From contig JBGUSK010000051.1 in the NCBI GenBank assembly GCA_045132495.1, forward strand, positions 62,001 through 126,000: DNA of 64,000 bases. The letters are read 5' to 3'. Below are positions 41,930 to 49,613 of the stretch, one piece after another. The DNA is from UBA11524 sp045132495. Its GTDB lineage: Bacteria > Bacillota > Clostridia > Christensenellales > Aristaeellaceae. The notes beneath the pieces are model-generated. The model ran no database searches. It worked only from the letters and a program-made list of their open reading frames with translations, and was not told the origin of the DNA. Numbering within the stretch: position 1 is the stretch's first letter; the number at the start of each line of letters is the position of its first letter. A program made the translations under genes and the position numbers.

Positions 41930-43381
41930 ATGTCTAACCAAGTCCGTACCCGATTTGCGCCCTCTCCCACGGGCTTCATGCACCTGGGCGGCCTGCGCAC
42001 GGCCCTGTATGGCTACCTGTTCGCCAAGAAGAATGGCGGCAAGTTCATCCTCCGCATTGAGGATACCGACCAGGAGCGCTTCGTGGAGGGCGCGACCGAG
42101 GTCATCTACGACACCCTGCGCGGCTGCGGCATGGATTGGGACGAGGGCCCCGACGTGGGCGGCGATTACGGCCCCTACATCCAGTCCGAGCGTAAGGCCA
42201 CCTATCTGCCCTATGCCAAGCAGCTGATCAAGTCCGGCCACGCCTACTACTGCTTCTGCACCAAGTGCGAGCTGGAGGAGCGCCGTGCGGCGGCCGAGGC
42301 CCGGGGCGAGGTGTTCAAGTACGACAAGCACTGCCTGAAGCTGACCAAGGAGGAGGTTCAGGCCAAGCTGGACGCAGGCACCCCCTACGTCATCCGTCAG
42401 AATGCCCCCACCACCGGCGAGACCAGCTATGACGACCTGGTCTTTGGTCACATGACCTTCCCCAATGAGACCCTGGATGATATGATCCTCATCAAGGCGG
42501 ACGGCATGCCCACCTATAACTTCGCCAACGTCATCGACGATCACCTGATGGGTATCACCCACGTCATGCGCGGCCTGGAGTACATCTCCTCCACCCCCAA
42601 GTACAACCTGCTCTACGAGGCCTTCGGCTGGGAGATCCCCCAGTACATCCACATGGCCCCCGTGATGCGTGACGCCACCCATAAGCTCTCCAAGCGCGAC
42701 GGCGACGCCTACTACTCCGACTATGTGGAGAAGGGCTACCTGACCGAGGCGCTGATCAACTACCTGGCCCTGGTGGGCTGGAATCCCGGCAATGACCGCG
42801 AGTTCTTCACCATGGACGAGCTGGTCGAGGCCTTCTCCGTCGATCGTCTTTCGAAGTCCCCCGGCATCTTCGATGTGGACAAGCTGACCTGGTTCAACGC
42901 CGAGTACATCCGCAAGCTGTCCCCCGAGAAGTACCTGGAGCTGGCCACCCCCTGGTTCGACCAGGCCCTGGCCGGCAAGGGTATTGACTACAAGCGCCTG
43001 GCGGAGCTGATGCAGACCCGCACCGAGGTATTCAACCGCGTGCCGGACATGGTGCGCTTCCTGGGTGAGCTGCCGGAGTACGAGGCCGATATGTTCGTGA
43101 ACAAGAAGGCCAAGACCAACCCCGAGGTCGCCAAGGCCGCGCTGGAAATGCTGCGTCCTGTGATCGAGGGTATCTCCGACTGGACGGAGACCACCATCCA
43201 CGACGTGCTGATGGCGAAGATCGCCGAATCCGGCATGAAGAACGCCACCGCCCTGTGGCCCCTGCGCATCGCCATTTCCGGCCAGATGTCCACCCCCGGC
43301 GGCGCCATCGAGATCGCCTGGCTGCTGGGCAAGGACGAGTGCCTGCGCCGCATTGATCTGGGCCTGGCAAAACTGGCCTAA
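41930..43381 (+). CDS. gltX: Glutamyl-tRNA synthetase
   Basis: Attaches glutamate to tRNA-Glu. The 483-residue class I enzyme has VRTRFAPSPTGFMHLGGLRTALYGY (HIGH-type motif, in parts), RIEDTDQERFVEGA, the zinc-site region (YCFCTKCELEERR) and ATHKLSKRDGD (KMSKS-type). The anticodon-binding helical domain occupies the last 150 residues. AAGGAG is 9 nt before the ATG at 41930. With glnS directly upstream, both amide-route choices are available: GlnRS makes Gln-tRNA directly and GltX can be discriminating. Confidence 0.96.
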   Translation: MSNQVRTRFAPSPTGFMHLGGLRTALYGYLFAKKNGGKFILRIEDTDQERFVEGATEVIYDTLRGCGMDWDEGPDVGGDYGPYIQSERKATYLPYAKQLIKSGHAYYCFCTKCELEERRAAAEARGEVFKYDKHCLKLTKEEVQAKLDAGTPYVIRQNAPTTGETSYDDLVFGHMTFPNETLDDMILIKADGMPTYNFANVIDDHLMGITHVMRGLEYISSTPKYNLLYEAFGWEIPQYIHMAPVMRDATHKLSKRDGDAYYSDYVEKGYLTEALINYLALVGWNPGNDREFFTMDELVEAFSVDRLSKSPGIFDVDKLTWFNAEYIRKLSPEKYLELATPWFDQALAGKGIDYKRLAELMQTRTEVFNRVPDMVRFLGELPEYEADMFVNKKAKTNPEVAKAALEMLRPVIEGISDWTETTIHDVLMAKIAESGMKNATALWPLRIAISGQMSTPGGAIEIAWLLGKDECLRRIDLGLAKLA

Positions 43382-43408
43382 GGGACGCTGCCCCTTAGGG
43401 ATCCCTGC

Positions 43409-43648
43409 CAGAGGGTCTCAGACCCTCTGGACTCCCTTTACGCGACGGCGTTGACTGCTTCGGCATCGTCCATGTGCGTGGAGGTTGGGGCTTTGATTGT
43501 GGTTGAGCGTCCGGCCGCTCATCGGCCGGGCTGCATGGCTGCGTGTAATCGCCGTAGGGGCGACCAATGGTCGCCCGCCCTTCCACCAACCAAAAGGCTC
43601 CCTCTCGAGGGAGCTGGCTCCGCGCGAGCGCGGAGACTGAGGGAGTTC
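43409..43648. repeat. Composite repeat region between gltX and the ECF S-component gene
   Basis: In order: AGAGGGTCTCAGACCCTCT palindrome (about 43411-43429), the CCGGCCG-ctcat-CGGCCGG hairpin with GGCTGCATG tail (43509-43538), a perfect REP copy GGGCGACCAATGGTCGCCC-type with CGTAGG arm (43552-43577), and a mosaic-family unit (43590-43648: GGCTCCCTCTCGAGGGAGCT, GGCTCCGCGCGAGCGCGGAG, ACTGAGGGAGTTC). No gene. Confidence 0.75.
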
Positions 43649-43657
43649 GTTCCCCTA

Positions 43658-43686
43658 TTGACAAGCCTACCAATCCGCTATATAAT
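43658..43686 (+). promoter_or_regulatory. Consensus promoter of the ECF S-component gene
   Basis: TTGACA (43658-43663), 17 bp, TATAAT (43681-43686): a perfect consensus. Confidence 0.9.
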
Positions 43687-43746
43687 ATGGGCGCTGTATC
43701 CAATCATGGCTGCAGCGTCCATACTGATTTAAGGAAGCGAAGAAAC

Positions 43747-44307
43747 ATGCGGAACCTCTCTGTGAAGAAGCTGACCATGGCCGGTGTGATGGCGGCCCTG
43801 GTGTTCGTGATGACCTATGTGCCCAAGGTGCCGGTGCCCGTGACCGGCGGCTATGTCCACCTGGGGGACGGCGCGATCTTCCTGGCGGTGCTGCTGCTGG
43901 GCCCGCTGGGGATCCCGGCGGCAGCCATTGGATCCGGGCTGGCGGATATTCTGGGTGGATACCTGGTCTACGCCCTGCCCACGATGGCGATCAAGGCGCT
44001 GGTTGCACTGATTGCGTGGAAGGTGTACAAGCCAGATTCCCAGCAGCTCGTTGCCACAGTTACTGACTCCGAAGGGAAAACCGTCTGGAAGATCTGGAAG
44101 GAAGGCTCCTGGCTGCGGGCGGTGATCGCCTTTGTAGTGGCGGAAGCCGCGATGGTGCTGGGCTACTTCGCTTTTGAGAGCGTGATGTATGGCGCAGCGG
44201 CGGCATGGGCTGCCGTGAGTGCGAATTGCATTCAGGGCGTCGCGGGTGTGGCGCTGGGCCTGGTGTGCCACGCACTGTATCCGCGGATGAAACAGATTGT
44301 CAAGTGA
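43747..44307 (+). CDS. ECF transporter S component
   Basis: The 186-residue membrane protein has the S-component pattern: a short N-terminal stretch, KLTMAGVMAALVFVMTYVPKVPVPVTGGYVHLGDGAIFLAVLLLGPLGIPAAAIGSGLADILGGY (in parts; the xxGDG loop and GxGSGLAD-type segment are typical), then four to five further helices. S components bind a vitamin with high affinity and dock onto a shared EcfAAT energising module encoded elsewhere. An unusual hydrophilic insert (PDSQQLVATVTDSEGKTVWK) lies between helices. The vitamin is not predictable from sequence alone. Confidence 0.85.
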   Translation: MRNLSVKKLTMAGVMAALVFVMTYVPKVPVPVTGGYVHLGDGAIFLAVLLLGPLGIPAAAIGSGLADILGGYLVYALPTMAIKALVALIAWKVYKPDSQQLVATVTDSEGKTVWKIWKEGSWLRAVIAFVVAEAAMVLGYFAFESVMYGAAAAWAAVSANCIQGVAGVALGLVCHALYPRMKQIVK

Positions 44308-44314
44308 ATATGAA

Positions 44315-44351
44315 ACCGCCGCCTCCGGGAATTGCCTCCGGAGGCGGCGGT
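44315..44351. terminator. Strong hairpin between the S-component and RAYT genes
   Basis: Perfect 14-bp stem ACCGCCGCCTCCGG/CCGGAGGCGGCGGT with 9-nt loop between converging genes; no clear U-run on the + side (CGTTTA). Confidence 0.7.
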
Positions 44352-44354
44352 CGT

Positions 44355-44837
44355 TTAGGGCATGAACAGAGAATCCTCTGCCCACATGATGGGGTTGTTG
44401 TCGATATAAGTCCAAATGCCCTGATAATCTGCTTCGGTGCGGACAATGTGGTCATGGAAGCTCTTCTGCCAGATGTTCATCCCGACCTGCTTGGTGACAA
44501 CGCCTTTCATCTGCGCGACAATGGTGGATACCGTAGGGGCGACCATTGGTCGCCCGTTCTCATCGGCCTGAATGCGCAGCAGCAGATGAATGTGATTCGG
44601 CATGATGACGTAGTGTTCAAGTATGTATGCAGGATAGCGCTGGGGAATTGTTTCGATGGCGGAACGTACAACCTGCCCGCATGGGCTTAGCGGGAGGTCG
44701 GGCGGGCGACAAATGATCGCCCCTACGGCGGTCCAGAACAGTTTCTGGCGCTGATGCGTGCAGATCGTGATGAAATAAGCGTTCAGAGAGCTGTAATCAA
44801 AGCCTGTCAGCCGATTCTTCTTCCGAACAGGGTAATT
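44355..44837 (-). CDS. REP-associated tyrosine transposase (RAYT, Y1/HUH family)
   Basis: The 160-residue protein is a single Y1 HUH-endonuclease domain related to IS200/IS605 transposases: YFITICTHQRQKLFW at the N-terminus, HUH motif in YVIMPNHIHLLLRI, WQKSFHDHIVRTEADY, and the catalytic Tyr region GIWTYIDNNPIMWAEDSLF. RAYTs cut REP palindromes as single strands and are held to spread them. Two REP copies lie in its own frame, encoding GRPMVAPT (44531-44556) and VGAIICRP (44703-44728). The ATG at 44837 is preferred because GGAGG lies 5 nt upstream; it sits 22 bp downstream of the aldolase stop on the same strand. Confidence 0.88.
   Translation of the reverse strand, partial: NYPVRKKNRLTGFDYSSLNAYFITICTHQRQKLFWTAVGAIICRPPDLPLSPCGQVVRSAIETIPQRYPAYILEHYVIMPNHIHLLLRIQADENGRPMVAPTVSTIVAQMKGVVTKQVGMNIWQKSFHDHIVRTEADYQGIWTYIDNNPIMWAEDSLFMP
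44531..44556. repeat. REP palindrome inside the RAYT gene, copy 1
   Basis: Core GGGGCGACCATTGGTCGCCC with a CGTA arm on the left side. On the coding strand it reads as GRPMVAPT. It is the same sequence as the intergenic REP copies at 43552 and 48163. Confidence 0.85.
44703..44728. repeat. REP palindrome inside the RAYT gene, copy 2 (diverged, opposite orientation)
   Basis: GGGCGACAAATGATCGCCCC with TACGG on the right: inverted relative to copy 1, with two mismatches breaking the palindrome. On the coding strand it encodes VGAIICRP. Confidence 0.75.
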
Positions 44838-44858
44838 CATACGATCCTCCATGGGTAA

Positions 44859-45890
44859 TTACAGTGTCTTGATGGCCTCAATGAACTTCTCCACATACTC
44901 ATCCGGCGTGCACCAGGAGGTGCAAACGCGCAGCACGACGTGCTCCTCGTCCAGGCGGCCGTTGAACTCCAGCTTGAAGCCGAGCTCCTCGATCTTCTGC
45001 CACTGCGCGTCGGTGAAGATGGGGAAGAGCTGGTTGGTGGGGCTGTCCACATGGAAGGCGAAGCCCGCGTCCATCAGGGCGGTGCGGATGCGCATGGCCT
45101 GATCGACGGCCTTCTTGCCGGTCTTGAAGTACAAACCGTCCTCCATCAGTGCCAGGAACTGCAATCCCAGCAGGCGGCCCTTGGCCAGCATGCCGCCCTT
45201 CTGCTTGATCATGTAGCGGAAGCGCACGTTCAGTTCGGGGTTGTTGATGACCACCGCCTCGCCAAAGAGCGCACCCATCTTCGTGCCGCCAACGGTGAAC
45301 ACATCGGAGAACTTGGCGATGTCCGCGGGGGACAGATCACAGGTGGGGGCGGCCAGGCCATAGCCCAGACGTGCGCCGTCGATGAACAGGTACAGACCCA
45401 GCTGCTTGCAGGTGTAGTACAGATCCTTCAGCTGGCTGCGGTTGTACACCGTGCCCAGCTCGGTGGACATGGAGATATACACCATGCCGGGGCGGACGGT
45501 ATGCTCATCATCGGCCTGGGTGGCGGCGGCGACGGCTACCTGGCTGCCGGCGATCAGGCCGTCCTTGTGGGGAAGGGCCAGGCACTTGTGGCCGGTGGAC
45601 TCGATCGCGCCGGTCTCATGGACGTTGATGTGGCCAGTCTCAGCGCAGAGCACGCCTTCGTAGGGGCGCAGAGCGGCTGCGATGACGGTCATGTTGGCCT
45701 GGGTGCCGCCGACCAGGAAGTGCACTGCGCTCTCCTTGCAGGAGAAGGCCTCACGGATGGCGTCAGCGGCCTCCTTGCAGTAGTGGTCGGTGCCGTAGCC
45801 GGGGGTCTGTTCAAAGTTGGTGGCGGTGAGCTTCTCCAGGATGGAGGGATGGCAGCCCTCCAGATAATCGCAGTTCAGACGGATCATCAT
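44859..45890 (-). CDS. Threonine aldolase family protein (PLP enzyme)
   Basis: A 343-residue fold-type I PLP enzyme of the beta-eliminating lyase/threonine aldolase group, which splits threonine or allo-threonine to glycine and acetaldehyde. Recognised parts are FLVGGTQANMTVIAAALRPYEGVLCAETGHINVHETGA (in parts), the PLP-phosphate and Asp site YLFIDGARLGYGL, and the Schiff-base Lys in FTVGGTKMGALFGEA. The ATG at 45890 follows AGGAAG; a second ATG is adjacent. Reading further upstream would pass through the promoter and the divergent gene, so a longer start is rejected. Confidence 0.9.
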   Translation of the reverse strand: MMIRLNCDYLEGCHPSILEKLTATNFEQTPGYGTDHYCKEAADAIREAFSCKESAVHFLVGGTQANMTVIAAALRPYEGVLCAETGHINVHETGAIESTGHKCLALPHKDGLIAGSQVAVAAATQADDEHTVRPGMVYISMSTELGTVYNRSQLKDLYYTCKQLGLYLFIDGARLGYGLAAPTCDLSPADIAKFSDVFTVGGTKMGALFGEAVVINNPELNVRFRYMIKQKGGMLAKGRLLGLQFLALMEDGLYFKTGKKAVDQAMRIRTALMDAGFAFHVDSPTNQLFPIFTDAQWQKIEELGFKLEFNGRLDEEHVVLRVCTSWCTPDEYVEKFIEAIKTL

Positions 45891-45930
45891 ATATCTTCCT
45901 TTCAGGTTGGAATCATTGCGTACGATGCTT

Positions 45931-45959
45931 ATTATAACGTTTTCGCAAGGGCGCGTCAA
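45931..45959 (-). promoter_or_regulatory. Promoter of the threonine aldolase gene
   Basis: On the minus strand TTGACG (45954-45959), 17 bp, TATAAT (45931-45936). Confidence 0.8.
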
Positions 45960-45995
45960 TGGGGGATTTTGCTGTAGCTGGCAGGAGAACGCCCG

Positions 45996-47309
45996 ATGCA
46001 GGGCGAAATACTCATGATGAATCCTGTCGAAACGGAGCGTGTTATCACGATGAATCATATGTACTGGCTGAACAAGATCAAATCCTCCCTTGCGCCGTCC
46101 ACCGGCTGCACCGAGCCTGCGGCGATCGCGCTGAACGCCGCCACCGCCCGTGCGAACGTGAAGGGCGATATCAAGCGCATCGTGGCCCGGCTGGATGCAT
46201 ATCTGTTCAAGAATGCCATGGGCGTGGGCATCCCTGGCGCGGACGAGCGCGGCGTGAGCCTCTGCGTGGCCCTGGGCGTGACTGCGGGCGATCCGGATGC
46301 GGGGATGAACGCTCTGCACACTGTGCGCGCTGATCAGCTGGCGGAGGCGAAGATCCTGCGTGAGCTGGTGACGGTGGAGATCGCCGAGGAGGCCAAGGGC
46401 CTGTATATCGAGACCACCATCACCACCGGGGAGGACGAGGTGCGCGTGATCACCAGCGGCGAGCATGACTGCATCGCCCGCATTGAGCATGCCCCCTTCA
46501 CCGCCTTCACCGAGCATGCGGAGGAAGCTGCCGAGGCCGCCCATGAGGGCTCCCTGGGCGAGTTTATTGAGTTTGCCCGCACCTGCCCGCTGGAGGAGCT
46601 GACCTTCCTGCGGGACGCACTTAACATGAACCGCGTCGTCTATTACCGCGCCATGGAGGAAGGTCTGGCTCATCATGTGCTGCCTAACATGCTCTTGCAG
46701 GACGGCTCCCTGTATGCCCAGGCCAAGAAGATGGCCGGCGCGGCGAGCTACGCCCGTATGCATGGCATCCCCCTGCCCGTCATGACCGCCACCGGCAGCG
46801 GCAATCAGGGCCTGACCCTCTTCCTTACGGTGGACGCGGCAGCCCGCACCTTCAATGTCTCTGAGGAGCGCCTCCTGCGAGCGCTGGCCTGCGCGGCTCT
46901 CTCCAATATCTACATCAAGAGCTTCATCGGCCCGCTGTCCAGTGTCTGTGCCTGCGGCGTGGCGTCTGGCCTGAGCGCCTCCATCGGCGTGGTGTTCCTC
47001 ATGGGCGGCGGCGAAAAGGAGATGCTGCAGGCTTCCCGGAACATCCTGGGCAGCGTATCCGGCATGATCTGTGACGGCGCGAAGGAGGGCTGTGCCTCCA
47101 AGGTGGCGCTCTCCGCGGGCCTTGCGGTGGAGGCAGCCTGCCTTGCCATGGAGGGCGGCGGCATCCATGCCCAGGATGGCATCCTGGACGACAGCTTTGA
47201 CCTGCTGATTGCCCACCTGGGCGAGCTGGTCTGCGTCGGCATGGGCGGCACGAACGACACAATCGTGCACATCATGAAGGATGAAAAGGTACGTCGGCCT
47301 AACTGCTGA
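45996..47309 (+). CDS. L-cysteine desulfidase / serine dehydratase-alpha-like protein (UPF0597 family)
   Basis: The 437-residue cytoplasmic protein belongs to the UPF0597 (YhaM/CyuA) family related to the alpha subunit of iron-sulfur L-serine dehydratase. Cysteines that could hold the [4Fe-4S] cluster are in APSTGCTEPAAIALN, GPLSSVCACGVASG, and GMICDGAKEGCASKVALSAG. Members release sulfide, ammonia and pyruvate from cysteine. The start at 45996 has GGAG 8 nt upstream; Met codons at residues 7, 8 and 19 are alternatives. It is divergent from the threonine aldolase gene, which hints at shared amino-acid catabolism. Confidence 0.87.
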   Translation: MQGEILMMNPVETERVITMNHMYWLNKIKSSLAPSTGCTEPAAIALNAATARANVKGDIKRIVARLDAYLFKNAMGVGIPGADERGVSLCVALGVTAGDPDAGMNALHTVRADQLAEAKILRELVTVEIAEEAKGLYIETTITTGEDEVRVITSGEHDCIARIEHAPFTAFTEHAEEAAEAAHEGSLGEFIEFARTCPLEELTFLRDALNMNRVVYYRAMEEGLAHHVLPNMLLQDGSLYAQAKKMAGAASYARMHGIPLPVMTATGSGNQGLTLFLTVDAAARTFNVSEERLLRALACAALSNIYIKSFIGPLSSVCACGVASGLSASIGVVFLMGGGEKEMLQASRNILGSVSGMICDGAKEGCASKVALSAGLAVEAACLAMEGGGIHAQDGILDDSFDLLIAHLGELVCVGMGGTNDTIVHIMKDEKVRRPNC

Positions 47310-47399
47310 GTCAGGAATATTTTTGCCGGATCGTGAAATGTTTTGCATCATGAGTGCGTATTATAGGTGAAAACCATTCCAACAATGGAGGAAGCACAC

Positions 47400-48155
47400 A
47401 TGAAGAAGATCACCCCTGCCGCGATCCTGCGCGCCCGCGCGTTGGAGGCTTTGAAGGCGACCTGGCCCATCGTGCTGGCAGGCAGCGCACTGATCAACCT
47501 GGCGAGCTATGTGCTCAATCAGGTGGTCGGCGTGATCCCTGTGCTCGGCGCGTTTCTCAGCATTCTGGCGACAGCACTGCTCATGGTGCCCATGATGGGC
47601 TTGACCAAGGGCGTGCTGGGCTACTACCGCGGCAAGTCGTTGACGCTGGACAGCATGAAGGCCATGTTCCCCCATTGGCAGAAGGTCTGCATGCTCTACC
47701 TGTGGACGATGCTGTGCCTGGTGGGCTGGATGTTGGCGGGTGTTGGCGTCGGCGTTGTGCTCAGTCTGATCTGCGCGCTGCTGGACAGCTCCGGCGGGAT
47801 GTCCATGATTGGCGTTGCGGTGGGCATGATCGTGATGATCGTGCTGATCATCCGGGCGTCGCTGAATTACAGCATGGCCCAGTGCATCCTGATCGACGAC
47901 CCGTCCACCGGGGCACGCGATGCGCTCAAAAAGAGCAAGGCCATGATCCGTGGCTACCGCTGGCACTATGTGAAGGTCGGTCTGCCGGTGTTTATTATCC
48001 CCTTTGCTGCGATTTTTGTCATCGGCGCGCTGTCGGCGGCGCTGCCTGCCTGGCTTGCCTCGCTGATTTCCTCCGTGATGGCGATCTTCACCGGCATGTT
48101 CAGCTACTATTTCATGCCTGTGATGTACGAGGAACTCAAGCGCATTGGGCGGTGA
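47400..48155 (+). CDS. DUF975 family membrane protein
   Basis: The 251-residue protein has five or six hydrophobic segments (WPIVLAGSALINLASYVLNQVVGVIPVLGAF, MLYLWTMLCLVGWMLAGVGVGVVLSLICALL, MIVMIVLIIRASLNYSMAQCIL, in parts). The pattern of DUF975 is visible in the short motif CILIDDPSTGARDALKKSKAMIRGYRWHYVKV, read as IDDP..A..ALKKSK..M.G.R. Function unknown; the family is common in clostridia and lactobacilli. GGAGG precedes the ATG. A REP copy starts 8 bp after the stop. Confidence 0.75.
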   Translation: MKKITPAAILRARALEALKATWPIVLAGSALINLASYVLNQVVGVIPVLGAFLSILATALLMVPMMGLTKGVLGYYRGKSLTLDSMKAMFPHWQKVCMLYLWTMLCLVGWMLAGVGVGVVLSLICALLDSSGGMSMIGVAVGMIVMIVLIIRASLNYSMAQCILIDDPSTGARDALKKSKAMIRGYRWHYVKVGLPVFIIPFAAIFVIGALSAALPAWLASLISSVMAIFTGMFSYYFMPVMYEELKRIGR

Positions 48156-48162
48156 CGCAGGG

Positions 48163-48274
48163 CGGGCGACCAATGGTCGCCCCTACGGATGCCAACGCGC
48201 CAAAAGCCTCCCTCTCGATGGAGGTGGATTCGGGAGCGGATGGATATCCGTGACCGAAGACGGAGGGAGTTCCC
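48163..48274. repeat. REP copy plus mosaic-family unit upstream of the aro leader
   Basis: A perfect REP palindrome GGGCGACCAATGGTCGCCCC with TACGG arm (48163-48188), 12 bp later a mosaic-family unit (48200-48274: GCCTCCCTCTCGATGGAGGT, a central hairpin GGATTCGGGAGCGG..ATATCCGTGACCG, and CGGAGGGAGTTCC). Same order as at 43.55 kb. Confidence 0.75.
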
Positions 48275-48300
48275 GTACACGAAAAGAACAATCCCCGCCC

Positions 48301-48330
48301 TTGACAATCCTGTATACAAAGTGCTATTAT
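48301..48330 (+). promoter_or_regulatory. Promoter of the aroF leader
   Basis: TTGACA (48301-48306), 18 bp, TATTAT (48325-48330), 24 bp before the leader-peptide start. Confidence 0.75.
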
Positions 48331-48354
48331 CATCCCCACAAGGAGGGCAAACGT

Positions 48355-48426
48355 ATGCTGCATTCGTCTTACTTCGCGTTTACGTTCCCGGCTGCTTTTG
48401 CAACCGGGTTAATTGACGTTTCGTGA
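48355..48426 (+). CDS. Phe/Tyr-rich leader peptide of the aroF attenuator
   Basis: A 23-codon ORF with a strong AAGGAGG (48340-48346) and ATG at 48355. Its middle reads SSYFAFTFPAAFATG: four Phe and one Tyr within eleven residues. It is followed 42 nt later by a terminator and then by the gene for DAHP synthase, the first enzyme of aromatic amino-acid synthesis. In leader-peptide attenuation the ribosome stalls at these codons when charged tRNA-Phe or tRNA-Tyr is scarce, which prevents terminator formation. The function is inferred from this layout. Confidence 0.7.
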   Translation: MLHSSYFAFTFPAAFATGLIDVS

Positions 48427-48468
48427 AGTCAGCGGAAGGCATGCCTGTCCACCAAAGCAGGGAAATGT

Positions 48469-48508
48469 GCGCGGAAGCTCCTTTGCGGAGCGTCCGCGCT
48501 TGTTTTTT
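48469..48508 (+). terminator. Attenuator terminator before aroF
   Basis: GCGCGGA-A-GCTCC / GGAGC-G-TCCGCGC stem (one internal mismatch) with loop TTTGC, followed by TTGTTTTTTG, 37 nt before the aroF start and after the leader ORF. It lies inside the transcribed leader, so read-through is needed to express aroF. Confidence 0.8.
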
Positions 48509-48544
48509 GCCAGAAAAATGATACAATAGGGGAGGAAACACATT

Positions 48545-49561
48545 ATGATTATCGTCATGAAGCAGGGCGCGACCCGCCAGGAGATCGACTACGTTGCCAA
48601 TATCATCACCGCCAAGGGCGGCATCACCGTCAACCCGATGTACGGTTCTGACCTGACCATCCTGGGCCTGATCGGAGACACCAGCCGCATCGACCCGGCC
48701 CAGCTGGAGTCCTTCCGCTGCGTGGAGCGCATCATGAAGGTTGCCGAGCCCTTCAAGAAGGCCAACCGCATGTTCCACCCCGGCCCCAGTGAGGTGAAGA
48801 TCGGCAACACCGTCGTGGGTGGCACGAAGCTGAGCGTGATGGCCGGCCCCTGCTCGGTGGAATCCAACGCCCAGATCGAGGAGGTCGCCAAGGCCGTCAA
48901 GGAGGCCGGCGCAACGGTGCTGCGCGGCGGAGCCTTCAAGCCCCGCACCAGCCCCTATTCCTTCCAGGGCCTGGAGTATCAGGGCCTGGATATGCTCTGC
49001 CATGCCCGCGAGATCACCGGACTGCCCATCGTTACCGAGCTGATGAGCCCCTATGATATCGACAAGTTCGAGGATAAGGTGGACTGCATCCAGGTGGGCG
49101 CGCGCAACATGCAGAACTTCGATCTGCTCAAACGCCTGGGCAAGACCGACAAGCCCATCCTGCTCAAGCGCGGCCTTTCTGCCACCATCGAGGAGTGGCT
49201 CATGTCCGCCGAGTACATCATGGCGGGCGGCAATGAGAACGTCATCCTCTGCGAGCGCGGCATCCGCACCTTCGAGACCTACACCCGCAACACCACCGAC
49301 CTTTCCGCCATCTGCGCGGTGAAGCGTTTGTCCCACCTGCCGGTCATCGTTGATCCCAGCCACGCCACCGGCAAGTACTGGATGGTGCAGCCCCTGGCCC
49401 GCGCCGCCATCGCCGTGGGCGCGGACGGCCTGATGATCGAAGTCCACAACGACCCCGCCCACGCCCTGTGCGACGGCGCTCAGTCCATCAAGCCCGACGC
49501 CTTCGCCGAGGTGATGGCGGATATCCGCAACATCGCTAAAGCGGTGGGCAGGGAGATCTGA
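48545..49561 (+). CDS. aroF: 3-deoxy-7-phosphoheptulonate (DAHP) synthase, AroA/AroF type I-beta
   Basis: Condenses PEP and erythrose 4-phosphate to DAHP, opening the shikimate pathway. The 338-residue protein has a ferredoxin-like N-terminal domain (residues 1-70, IIVMKQGATRQEIDYVANII..DTSRID), which in this subtype can bind Phe/Tyr for feedback control, and a TIM-barrel with VMAGPCSVES, LRGGAFKPRTSPYSFQG, QVGARNMQNF, ILLKRGLSATIEEW, VILCERGIRTFE and VIVDPSHATGK (metal and substrate residues). The start follows GGGGAGG. It is cotranscribed with aroB, 52 bp downstream. Confidence 0.96.
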   Translation: MIIVMKQGATRQEIDYVANIITAKGGITVNPMYGSDLTILGLIGDTSRIDPAQLESFRCVERIMKVAEPFKKANRMFHPGPSEVKIGNTVVGGTKLSVMAGPCSVESNAQIEEVAKAVKEAGATVLRGGAFKPRTSPYSFQGLEYQGLDMLCHAREITGLPIVTELMSPYDIDKFEDKVDCIQVGARNMQNFDLLKRLGKTDKPILLKRGLSATIEEWLMSAEYIMAGGNENVILCERGIRTFETYTRNTTDLSAICAVKRLSHLPVIVDPSHATGKYWMVQPLARAAIAVGADGLMIEVHNDPAHALCDGAQSIKPDAFAEVMADIRNIAKAVGREI

Positions 49562-49613
49562 TCACTGAAGCTGACGAGAGCCGAACTCAAAATGCTATTT
49601 GGAGGATTTCATC

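Noticed and set aside
45891..47351. N-terminal extension of the threonine aldolase frame by about 490 codons
   Set aside because: The extension is antisense to the cysteine desulfidase-like gene and runs through the aldolase promoter; AGGAAG and ATG at 45890 give the normal family start.
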